Shown: piece by piece, positions 1-8,800 of the stretch | Layout of the letters: every line of letters begins with the position of its first letter | Numbering within the stretch: position 1 is the first letter of the stretch | NCBI RefSeq assembly: GCF_017483025.1 | Contig: NZ_JAFUMA010000012.1 | Coordinates: 1-49,748, forward strand | DNA from: Anaerotignum sp. | Lineage (GTDB): Bacteria > Bacillota > Clostridia > Lachnospirales > Anaerotignaceae | Length of the DNA stretch: 49,748 bases | Direction: 5' to 3' | Position numbers and translations under genes: made by a program | Notes under the pieces: generated by a model | The model's database searches: none | What the model was told of the DNA's origin: nothing | Seen by the model: only the letters and a program-made list of their open reading frames with translations

Positions 1-53
1 ATTCCGCTCTGCTCGAATGGCTAGATAGCTTCAATAAATCCTTACGGTGACTT

Positions 54-122
54 TATTATGCGAAGTGATTTTTCATATATCTCCATTGCTGCAGTGGTTT
101 TGGTGATTCACTTCGCATAATA
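54..122. repeat. 15-bp perfect inverted repeat beside a truncated gene
   Basis: TATTATGCGAAGTGA at 54-68 is matched by its exact reverse complement at 108-122, with a 39-bp spacer. The right arm ends three bases from the premature stop of the SLOG fragment (125). No T-run follows either arm, so this does not look like a terminator. It may be an end of an inserted mobile element whose body lies left of the window; that is an inference. Confidence 0.6.
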
Positions 123-124
123 TT

Positions 125-304
125 TTACTTTTCATAATCCACGCCACGAGCCATACCGGTGATGAATACGTTTAATCCATCAGAAATTGCTTTCAGGATC
201 TCCTTTTCCAGAGCTTCTTTTACGACTGATTCAGAATGATCGAGTTTTTCAGGACGATGCCCGGTAAAACAACATCTGTGTAATCTTTTTTCGGCTTCAG
301 TCAT
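125..304 (-). pseudogene. Truncated SLOG/YpsA (DUF1273)-type protein
   Basis: The 59-residue product carries the N-terminal hallmarks of the YpsA/DUF1273 branch of the SLOG nucleotide-binding superfamily: CCFTGHRPEKL near its start, and FITGMARGVD, the glycine-rich loop after the second strand. Intact members run to roughly 170-190 residues, so about two thirds is missing and the frame stops three codons after GVD. The ATG at 304 was chosen because AGGAGG lies upstream at good spacing; an earlier in-frame ATG at 370 has no such site. Family function is unknown, though SLOG proteins are thought to bind nucleotide-derived ligands. Such genes are common cargo of Firmicutes conjugative elements. 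The cut lies at the inverted repeat at 54-122, so disruption by insertion or deletion is likely. Confidence 0.65.
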
Positions 305-390
305 AGCTGCATCCCTCCTATGAAGCATTTTTTCAAGTGTAGCATATACGCTGATACCATGCAAATGCAATATAATATATAGTGCCTCTG

Positions 391-422
391 TTTACTATAA
401 TTCAATATTAATTACCAGTAAA
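391..422. promoter_or_regulatory. Imperfect palindrome in the promoter region of the XRE regulator gene
   Basis: TTTACTATAATT is followed by AATTACCAGTAAA in opposite orientation between the divergent SLOG fragment and the XRE gene, 28 bp before the XRE start codon. A self-regulating XRE repressor often binds such a site; that role is inferred here. Confidence 0.35.
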
Positions 423-449
423 ATATAGGAAAGAAGGAGGGGTGAGTAC

Positions 450-767
450 ATGGATGTAAATCTGAAAATACGCCAGTTGATGGATGAACGTGGATGGAGC
501 GAATATCGGCTGGCTAAAAACTGTGGCTTGCCGCAACCTACCTTCACAAGCATTTTTCGAAGGAATTCCATCCCATCTATTACCACATTAGAAAAAATCT
601 GCACTGGTTTTGGCATTACATTGTCACAATTCTTTGCTGAGTGTGAAATGACCGAGCTGACGCCGGATCTTCAAGAAGTTTTTGATCACTGGGCGGCGCT
701 TACATTAGAACAAAGAGAAGCAATACTAATGATGATGCGACTGTTACATAACAAAAATCAAAAATAA
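450..767 (+). CDS. XRE-family helix-turn-helix regulator
   Basis: A 105-residue protein with an N-terminal Cro/C1-type helix-turn-helix (residues about 5-62). The pattern VNLKIRQLMDERGWSEYRLA, then a recognition-helix region around LPQPTFTSIFRR, then SITTLEKICTGFGITLSQFF is typical of small XRE repressors of mobile elements. The C-terminal 40 residues form a short helical tail, probably for dimerisation. The start is fixed by a strong AAGAAGGAGG ribosome site just upstream of the ATG. The gene stands alone on the plus strand, opposite in direction to most of the element, and ends in a tandem pair of terminators. The protein most likely regulates element genes; the target is unknown. Confidence 0.85.
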   Translation: MDVNLKIRQLMDERGWSEYRLAKNCGLPQPTFTSIFRRNSIPSITTLEKICTGFGITLSQFFAECEMTELTPDLQEVFDHWAALTLEQREAILMMMRLLHNKNQK

Positions 768-843
768 CTACTCGAATGCTTAGTTTTGGGTAGTTATTTT
801 TTTGCAAAAAAAGAAAACCCATCGTTGATGATGGGTTTTCTTT
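763..843 (+). terminator. Two tandem rho-independent terminators
   Basis: AATAACTAC (763-771) pairs with GTAGTTATT (790-798) followed by a T-run and overlaps the XRE stop codon. A second, perfect 14-bp stem, AAAGAAAACCCATC with GATGGGTTTTCTTT (810-843), follows at once. The second is symmetrical and could act in both directions. Confidence 0.7.
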
Positions 844-980
844 GGATTTGGAAAGATGAATAATGACTGTGGCATTACATTATCATCATTGTTCATTATC
901 AATGCTTTCGGTGATTCTGTCAAGGATTGCATAATATGGCTGTTTTTTTAATAACTGCAAAAATAAAATGACCGATTTGT

Positions 981-1009
981 TGAAATCACAAATTTGGTAC
1001 TATATAATA
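981..1009 (+). promoter_or_regulatory. Sigma-A-type promoter for a short transcript
   Basis: TTGAAA at 981-986 and a consensus TATAAT at 1004-1009 are separated by exactly 17 bp. No gene of normal size follows before the terminator at 1093-1115. Confidence 0.6.
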
Positions 1010-1015
1010 ATCATA

Positions 1016-1115
1016 TAGTTCGTAAATCATTTGAGGAACCACTCCTCTTATGAAAACACAACAAAATTCTTTTTTTTCTTTTTTATGAAAAGCAGCCCGA
1101 AAGGGCTGTTTTTTT
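1016..1115 (+). ncRNA. Candidate small RNA of about 100 nt (or 12-residue leader)
   Basis: A strong promoter (981-1009) and a compact terminator (stem CAGCCC/GGGCTG, GAAA loop, seven Ts, 1093-1115) bracket about 100 nt. A small hairpin (GAGGA/TCCTC, 1033-1047) lies near the 5' end, followed by an unstructured A/U-rich segment. One tiny frame (ATG at 1050, 12 codons, Phe-rich) fits inside but lacks a well-placed ribosome site, so RNA function is the more likely reading. It runs convergent to the helicase gene, whose terminator lies at 1124-1155, so it is not antisense to that coding sequence. Plasmid or element copy control or regulation are possible roles; none is shown. Confidence 0.4.
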
Positions 1116-1123
1116 GTTCTTTC

Positions 1124-1155
1124 AAAAAATGGCGAGGGGAAAGAACTCCCTCGCC
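1124..1155 (-). terminator. Terminator of the helicase gene
   Basis: On the minus strand a perfect 8-bp stem GGCGAGGG/CCCTCGCC (1131-1155 in plus coordinates) is followed by a T-run (complement of 1124-1129), 30 bp after the helicase stop codon. Confidence 0.8.
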
Positions 1156-1184
1156 AATTGATAAATTACTTCTTTTGTTTGGAC

Positions 1185-3031
1185 TCAGCTAACCATAGCC
1201 GGCGCTTTATCTGCATCAGTGATGTTCAGTAAAGCATTCAGCTCGATCAGTCTGGCCTGTTTTTCTTTCAGTTCTTCTTCTTTCTGGAATGGCTTCTGAA
1301 CTTCAACCTTCGCATTCTCCAGCTGTTCCTGATAATATACCAGGTTCTTTTCAGCATTGGAGAGATATGTATACATATCACCCAGAGAATGTTCCAGTCG
1401 GATCATATCACCGACAGGATTGCTCTTGATCTCAGTAGCATGGGAGAGGGCACCTTTCAGCACCATTTTATAGGTGTAGAAGTCTTCTGTGACTAGAAGT
1501 TTAAAGCCCATGAATTCACCGATCGCTACCGGTTCAGTCAGATCCAGTTTCTTTTGTTTTGCAGTCATACAGTATTCGCGAATGATGGTACCCGCTTCAT
1601 TCCTGTTATCGAAGGTATTTTTCCCAAGCTTGATACTGAATTTTTCAGCAGACCCAGCCTTGTGCTCTTCATACAGTGCCACATCGGCTTTATATCCCTC
1701 GATCAGATTTTCCAATCTCCTGATCTGGTTCGGGAAGTTAAAGGAAATATCGTCCTCCAGACGGTATTTCTGGCTAGTGAAGTTACCTTTCAGCAGTTTC
1801 AAACGAGCGACCTGCACATCCAGATCCATCTTTTCTTTGATCAATGGATTACCGGTTGCCAAAGCTTTGACTTCTGCGTAGTTCAGAGTCGCTTCATCAA
1901 TATCTTCTGCAGAACGAACAGGGGATTTATCGGTCATGATCTGGCTGATGAACCGCTGTTTATTCTCGATGATCTGCCAGCTGTAGCTGTCAAAAGTATT
2001 CTCCGTGATATAACGGAAAATCTTTACGGAATCGTTCATGTTCCCCTGACGCAGGATTCTACCTTCGCGTTGCTCGATATCAGAAGGCCTCCAGGGAACG
2101 TCCAAATGATGCAGTGCAACCAATCTGTTCTGTACATTGGTCCCTGCGCCCATTTTTGCTGTGGAACCCAGCAGGAACCGTACTCGGCCCATGCGTACCT
2201 TGGCGAATAACTTCGATTTTTTGATATCGGTATTCGCGTCATGGATAAAGGCGATCTCGTCTTCCGGTACTCCCGCAGCGATCAGTTTGCTGCGGATATC
2301 ATCGTAAACATTGAACATACCTTTATTCTTTGGCGTAGACAAGTCGCAGAAGATCAGCTGTGCCCCGCGCTGGGTCTTTGTTTCGTTCCATAACTGCAGT
2401 GCATTTGTTACACAGGAGTTGACCTTAGAATGTTCGTTCTCAAAGTATGCATCATCAATCAATCGCTGGTCGAGGGCTAATTTTCTGCCGTCGTTTGTCA
2501 CCTTCAGCATATTATCGGAAGAGGAGTCCACACATCCGTTACGGATCTTTTCGGCGCGTTCACCTAGTTCCAGAACCAGCTCCCGCTGCAGGTCACTGGG
2601 CTTCAGCAGTACATCAACATATTCCGGTTTAGGCCGAGGCAGGTCGAGCATTTCCGCAGTCTGGATATCGGCACATTCCTTGAACAGGGAAATCAGTTCA
2701 GGCAGGTTATAGAACCGAGAAAAACGGGTCTTTGCCTGATACCCGGTACCTTCTGGTGCCAGTTCAACAACGGTTCTGGTCTCGCCAAAGGTTGAAGCCC
2801 AGCTGTCAAAGTGTCCCAGACCCATACTAATCAGGGTATCATACTGCAGATACCGCATATTGGTATAAAGCTCGGTCATACTATTGCTCAGCGGTGTGCC
2901 GGTAGCAAAAGTAACGCCTCTGCCGCCGGTGATCTCATCCAGGTACTGGCATTTATTGAACATGTCCGTGGACTTCTTCGCTTCCGTCGTTGCAACCCCA
3001 GCTACATTGCTCATTTTTGTGTAGCAAAAGA
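1185..3031 (-). CDS. Methylase-helicase, exon 2 (C-terminal helicase part)
   Basis: This is the 3' exon of the giant gene whose 5' exon lies at 5848-11824. It resumes with TC, completing the codon split by the intron, and then encodes FCYTKM, which directly continues the DEAHYFKN motif of exon 1. Visible superfamily-2 helicase features are FATGTPLSNSM (motif III region), a RecA-like second domain, and GRILRQGN at the end of the motif VI region. A long coiled-coil-rich tail follows. Exon lengths (5,977 + 1,847 nt) sum to 7,824 nt, exactly 2,608 codons including stop. The reading frame also runs about 65 bases upstream into the intron, but that part (MHARCEVGEN...) is intron domain V/VI sequence and not protein. 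Confidence 0.9.
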
Positions 3032-3078
3032 ATGGTGATAGGTAACTCTTTGAGATAATCGCCAAGTTTTCCCCCACC

Positions 3079-3116
3079 TCACACCGTGCATGCACCTTTC
3101 AGCGCACACGGCGTTC
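3079..3116 (-). ncRNA. Group II intron domain V
   Basis: Minus-strand sequence forms the conserved short hairpin with a GAAA tetraloop: GCCGTGTGCGCT, GAAA, GGTGCATGCACGG. This is the catalytic core of the ribozyme and lies about 45 nt before the 3' splice site, as expected. Confidence 0.8.
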
Positions 3117-3187
3117 CATCAGATTGATGTACTTTCTTTTGATTTCGATACATCTGTATTCTCACAAATACAGCGTACATGTAAATT

Positions 3188-5113
3188 TCACGGTTTTAAT
3201 TTTTCTCTATATTTTTGAATTTTAGCCACCGTCTTTGTATCCAATTCGGGTGGTATTGGGCTATTGTGTACCATACGATGACATGATGCACATAGCCATG
3301 CCAAATTTTGCACTTTGTTGATTCTTTCGATAGGAAGTTTATTGTCGACATGATGACAGTGCTTTGGAACTAATTCCGAAAAATACTTTCCACAGCACCT
3401 ACATTTTCCTTTGTCCCTGTTATAGGCATACTCCCGATTCATAAAGTATTCAAAATTCGCTTTCCATCCCATTCCTTTGGCATATGCAGAAAGAGCAATG
3501 TCTTCTGGTGTGTTGATAGAAGGTCTATCACAGGGTAACGGCTTATGCTTACTTCTATAGTTCACGTATCGTTTTCGTCCTTCTGCTGTATAGGGTGTCA
3601 TTCTCTGATCAAATGGTTTGCTTTCATATTTACTTTGCGTAATAAAAGCATATGTAATACCAAACCATTTCCCTTCAATTTCTATAGCAAAAGTTTTACT
3701 GTCATATCCTGCGTGTCTATGGGGCAAATTACATAGTTCCTTTAAGGGAATTTGCATCTGATTATATTGTTTCGGATACATGTTCTTCCATACTGCTAAA
3801 GCCGTGTTGTTTACTCGGCGGTCTATTGCACGATATGCATGGGAACAAATAGATGGTTGTAAATATTGTGCCAGTCCCATAATAATAGAATTTACATATT
3901 GAATTTGTGCAGCCTTTCTGTTTAGCTGGGAATACCATTCTATTTTTCTAATTTCTTCTTGGAGATTATGGATTTTCTTTGTTAATCTTTCCATATCAGG
4001 AAATGGCTTTCCAACTAAATACTCGTTCCATGTTGAAGGATTAGGCGTTTTCCGCTTTCGTTCAGCTTTAACAATATAGCCGAGGAAATGTATTCCGTCT
4101 TTTCTCAAATCAGTTACATAAGTCTTTTCCTGTGACAATTCCAACTTCATGCGATATTTGAAATACTTCGTTAATTCATTCTTTAATCGATATGCCTCTT
4201 TTTCTGTTGCTGTTAGTATTACCCAATCATCCGCATAACGGAAGTTATATTTTGGGGTAATACCAGACCATTTCAACCGTCGGGTATCATTACCTTTATG
4301 TTTGCATCGGCGATGCGGCTCAACATAACAGCGTCCAATGTACCAATCAAAGTCATTTAGGTACACATTTGATAATAACGGAGATAAAATACCTCCTTGC
4401 GGTGTACCCATTATCGTTGTATAGTACAAATCTTGGTCAATATATCCCGCTTTTAGCATTTGACTAATAATTTTCAGAACTCTCTTGTCATGAATACCAA
4501 TTCTCCAGAGTTTCTTCAACAGCAGACGATGATTGATGTTATCGAAACAACCTTTAATATCTCCTTCTACCGCCCATACTGGCTGGTCTTTAGATTTCAC
4601 GCTAGCATTGATAACATTTACAATATCTCTGATTGCATGTTTCTGCGCTCGATATGGTCGAAACCCATAACTATGCGGGTAAAACCTTGCTTCGCATATA
4701 GGTTCCAGAATTAGTCGCATACATTCCTGTATAATCCTGTCTAGTACAGTAGGGATTCCCAGAGGACGCATTTTACCATTTGCCTTTTTAATGTATTTTC
4801 TTCGGGCTGGTTTCGGTTTATAGCAATGAAAATTAGATTGAATCAACTGTAATAGTTCTTCTTTTGGCATTTGTAAGTATCTATCCATCTTAATCATATC
4901 CACACCAGCAGTTTTACTGCCCTTATTGGACTTGATGTTATGAATAGCTGTCACAATGGTTATTTCATTATTCATTGCTTCCAGCAATCCAGTAAATGAA
5001 GCACCCTGACCTGACTTTTCATAAAGAAAGTCTTGGAATTGCTTCAGTTCTGCTTCTGATGAAAATCTGACGTTTAAATGCAAAAGGCTTTCACCTCTCA
5101 GTTCGTCACCCAT
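3188..5113 (-). CDS. ltrA: Group II intron-encoded reverse transcriptase/maturase with HNH endonuclease
   Basis: A 641-residue intron-encoded protein. The order is an N-terminal RT0 region, reverse transcriptase blocks (NKGSKTAGVD near 62-72, MRPLGIPTVLDRIIQ near 115-129, GDIKGCFDNINH near 184-195, GTPQGGILSPLLSN near 236-249, catalytic YADD at 293-296), a maturase X domain, and a C-terminal HNH/zinc motif (CRCCGKYF then CHHVDN then CASCHRMVH). Family knowledge: it binds the intron RNA, promotes splicing, and with the endonuclease directs retrohoming into DNA. All key residues are present, so the intron may be active. A basic insert (RCKHKGNDTRRLK) sits between RT blocks 4 and 5. It lies wholly inside intron domain IV, on the sense strand of the helicase. 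The upstream ribosome site is weak. Confidence 0.93.
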   Translation of the reverse strand: MGDELRGESLLHLNVRFSSEAELKQFQDFLYEKSGQGASFTGLLEAMNNEITIVTAIHNIKSNKGSKTAGVDMIKMDRYLQMPKEELLQLIQSNFHCYKPKPARRKYIKKANGKMRPLGIPTVLDRIIQECMRLILEPICEARFYPHSYGFRPYRAQKHAIRDIVNVINASVKSKDQPVWAVEGDIKGCFDNINHRLLLKKLWRIGIHDKRVLKIISQMLKAGYIDQDLYYTTIMGTPQGGILSPLLSNVYLNDFDWYIGRCYVEPHRRCKHKGNDTRRLKWSGITPKYNFRYADDWVILTATEKEAYRLKNELTKYFKYRMKLELSQEKTYVTDLRKDGIHFLGYIVKAERKRKTPNPSTWNEYLVGKPFPDMERLTKKIHNLQEEIRKIEWYSQLNRKAAQIQYVNSIIMGLAQYLQPSICSHAYRAIDRRVNNTALAVWKNMYPKQYNQMQIPLKELCNLPHRHAGYDSKTFAIEIEGKWFGITYAFITQSKYESKPFDQRMTPYTAEGRKRYVNYRSKHKPLPCDRPSINTPEDIALSAYAKGMGWKANFEYFMNREYAYNRDKGKCRCCGKYFSELVPKHCHHVDNKLPIERINKVQNLAWLCASCHRMVHNSPIPPELDTKTVAKIQKYREKLKP

Positions 5114-5847
5114 CTTTCAGGGAGTTATTCGATTTTATTTTTGTGAAATTTACAAATCAATCTGACTCGTGCCCTTCGCCGAGGAGTATTTCAACTCCGT
5201 GTGATTGGAGTTACCCAATCGCGGACTACTATGGCACGGCTGACTTCCTGTATTCTTCATCGTACTGCAACACTCCAAATACAGGCTCTCAAACGTTCCC
5301 AAATCTTTATCCTTATTGGTCAATAGACCATTGAAACCCTTAGGCTGCTACCTTACACCGGGAGAATCTAACTACACTTTGAATCACAGTTGCTGTGTAG
5401 TTCCATATAAATATTTCATTTCATAGGGTGTATGCAGAAAAACCAGCTACACACACTTTCTCCAATTTTCATCCTTTCAGATGCCGCATACTCTTACGAT
5501 GCTGCATAGCTTTCCCTAACGGGTAGCCATAGGTTTCGGAAGCCCGCACCATTATTATCCATGCCTTTCGGTTTAGGTTTTCAGGTTACGACTTCACCAC
5601 GCTTTGCACTCCTTCTATTTACAGATAGATGGAGCACAGTGGAGTATTAGCTCTCGTACTGTCTACGGTTCGACTGACCGCTGTGGGATAATAACTCCCT
5701 TTCGACATTGATTCTGTACGGCAGAGGATTTTCACCTCTAAATTCAAGATTTGAGTTCTCTACAATTTTTCCTTGATATATCAAGTGCAATCGTATGGTG
5801 CGTTTCATCATAGTTGTCAGCCATGACTTATGCACAACGTTTCGCAC

Positions 5848-8800
5848 GATTTTTGAAATAATGTGCTTCATCCACCATCAGACGGTCAACGCCCAATTCT
5901 TCAAAAGTAACAATGTTATCCTTTTTGCTCTGGTCATTCAGTTTCTTCAGCTTCACTTCCAAAGATTTTCTTGTTTTCTCCATCTGCTTGATAGTATAGT
6001 TTTCGCTTTTTGCCGCCTTTGCTTCTCTGATACCTTCAATAATTTCTGAAATCTGACTTTCCAAAATATGCTGCTGTCGTTCTACGCTGACAGGAATTTT
6101 CTCCAACTGACTATGCCCGATGATGACTGCATCATACTCCCCTGTGGCAATCCTGCCGCAGAATTTTCTACGATTTTTTGTTTCAAAATCCTTCTTCGTT
6201 GCAACAAGGATATTTGCCGCAGGATATAATTGCAGCCATTCTGCACCGAACTGTTCTGTGATATGATTTGGCACGACTACCAAAGTTTTCGCACACAGTC
6301 CCAATCGCTTGCTCTCCATGGCTGCGGCTACCATCTCAAAGGTTTTGCCTGCTCCTACTTCATGGGCAAGTAATGTATTTCCACCGTACATAATGTGGGC
6401 GATAGCATTGATCTGATGTTTTCTCAGGGTGATTTCAGGGTTGATACCGGAGAACCGGATATGACTGCCGTCATACTCACGGGGGCGAATAGAATTGAAA
6501 CGCTCGTTATACAGCGTCACCAATTGTTCCCTCCTGTCGACATCTTTCCATACCCAATCTTTGAACGCCTGCTTGATGAGTTCCTGTTTGCTCTGGGCAA
6601 TGGCGGTTTCTTTTTTGTTCAGAATGCGCCTTTCGTTCCCGTCAGCATCAACAAGTTTATCAAAAATACGGACATCCCTCTGGTTCAGAGTATCTTCGAT
6701 GATTTTGTAGGCATTGATCCGTTTTGTACCATAGGTGTTTTCGCTTTTGACATTCCCTCGGTCATAACTTTTCGCCGTCACATTCCACTCGCCCGTATGC
6801 CTGGAATACAAAACCTTGATCTTTGGTCTGACATAATAAGGCGTATCCAACAATTCATAAGTAAACTGCTGCGCCACATCCGCAGGCAGCCAAGTGGAAC
6901 CCAGTCTTACGCTGATCTCACTGGCTTTCAAATCTTCTGGCTGTACCTGCTGTAATGCTTCAACATTCCCTTTTAGCACATCTACCAGCGTTGCATCTGC
7001 CGAAAACAGTTCTTCCATCTGCTGATATTTCTTCAGTTTCTGACGTACATTTCCAGAAAGGAAATCATCGGCTGTGCGATAGGTATATACATCTTTAGAA
7101 AAACCGCCATAATCTCGGAATACAACGCCTGTCAATTCAGAGAATAATGTTTCCTCATCCCTTCCTGTCAGACTGGACATAAGCCCCATATCCACACAGG
7201 CCCGTTCTGCAAGGGATACTGCCAAGGCTTCGCTGGCGGTATCTACCCTCTCCACCTTTACGTTGGGTTTGATGGTACGTTTGGAAAACATATCCGCCTT
7301 CCGTTTCAGATTTCCCTGTTCATCCAGAATTTCCAGAGAGCAAAGCAAGGGATAACTGCTGTCTTGCGAAAAAGCCATGTTATTGCCACGGCTGTTCAGC
7401 AACCCATACTGCTTGGAGAAAGCATCGTACAGATCATTCAGTGTCTTTTGTTCTTCCAAAATATCCTTATCCGGATATTCCTCTGTCTGATATTCAATCA
7501 GCCTTCTGACACTATCACGGATGCCGATCATCCCTCGGATACGGCTTTCTGCTGTTGCCGAAACATTAGCAGGATACATACGGCTGTTCTCACGAAAATA
7601 AATCTCGCCGTCCACCAATGCGTAACTGAAGTTACGGATGGTCGGATCTGCAGGGATGGACTGGTCTTGCTCCTCATCCAGAATCTCATCAAACTCATAT
7701 TCATTGACTTCGCCGTGGATATGGGTAATGGCTTCTGTCAGCTGCTCTCCCAAGCCAGCATCAGGGAAAGGGTTACAAGTTGTAACCTTTTCCCCGCCAT
7801 ACAGTCCTTCGTGATATGCCATTTCCCCCAGTACCATTTCAGGATGGTCAAGGAAATACTGGTTCATGGGAATGTCGTTTTCATTTTGCCCCAGATGCAC
7901 CCAATCAGGCTCTATGTCGATGATACGATCACGTTTCTGAAGGAAAAGAATATCTGCCGTTACCTCTGTACCAGCATTTGCCTGAAATGCTGTATTTGGC
8001 AATCTGATTGCACCCAACAAATCGGCTCTCTGAGCGATGTACTTACGCACAGAGGAGTTCTTCTTGTCCATGGTACCTTTACTCGTTACAAAGGCAATCA
8101 CGCCCCCAGGACGCACCTTATCGATGGTCTTAGCAAAGAAATAATCATGGATGAGAAAGTTATGCTTATCGTATTTTCTATCCGGTACTTTATAACTACC
8201 AAAAGGGACATTCCCCACCGCCACATCAAAAAAGCTGTCTGGGAGATTTGTTTCTTCAAATCCACAAACAGCAATGTTGTTTTTCTGATAAAGTTGTTTT
8301 GCAATTCTGCCTGTAATGCTGTCCAGTTCCACACCGTACAGGTTGCTTTCCTGCATACTCTCAGGCAGCATACCAAAGAAGTTGCCTGTACCGCAGGCAG
8401 GCTCCAGAATATTCCCTCGGCGAAAACCCATGTTTTCGATTGCCTGATACATGGCACGGATCACAACAGGAGAAGTATAATGGGCATTCAGTACAGAACC
8501 TCTGGCAGAAACATATTCGTCTGGTGTCAAAAGCCCCTGCAGTTCCCGGTACTCATTTGCCCAGGAAGAATTGTTTTCTTCAAACACCTGTGGCAAACCT
8601 CCCCAGCCAACATACTTGGAAAGGAGTTCCTGTTCCTCTGGTGTGGCAAAGCGATTTTCCTGTTCAATCTGACGCAGGGTACGGATGGCTTCGATATTAT
8701 TTCTGCATTTTTCTCTATCGCTTCCAACACCCAAGTTATCACTGGTAATACAGAAGTTTAATTTCTCACCTTCCGGCTGTTGTTCAACTTTTTCTTCCTT

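Larger units (their letters stand above)
3032..5847 (-). mobile_element. Group II intron inserted in the helicase gene
   Basis: The intron runs on the minus strand from a canonical GTGCG 5' end (complement of 5843-5847) to an AT 3' end (complement of 3032-3033), 2,816 bp. Domain V is recognisable at about 3079-3116 as a hairpin with GCCGTGTGCG on one arm and GCATGCACGG on the other, and domain VI follows. It encodes one reverse transcriptase/maturase. The 5' 730 bp (5114-5847) hold no credible gene and correspond to the structured domains I-III and part of IV. It interrupts codon 1993 of the helicase, immediately after the DEAH motif. Precise splicing would rebuild N-L-F-C-Y-T-K-M. Confidence 0.92.

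Noticed and set aside
3032..3095. N-terminal extension MHARCEVGEN of the helicase C-terminal frame
   Set aside because: These codons fall inside intron domains V and VI and disappear on splicing.
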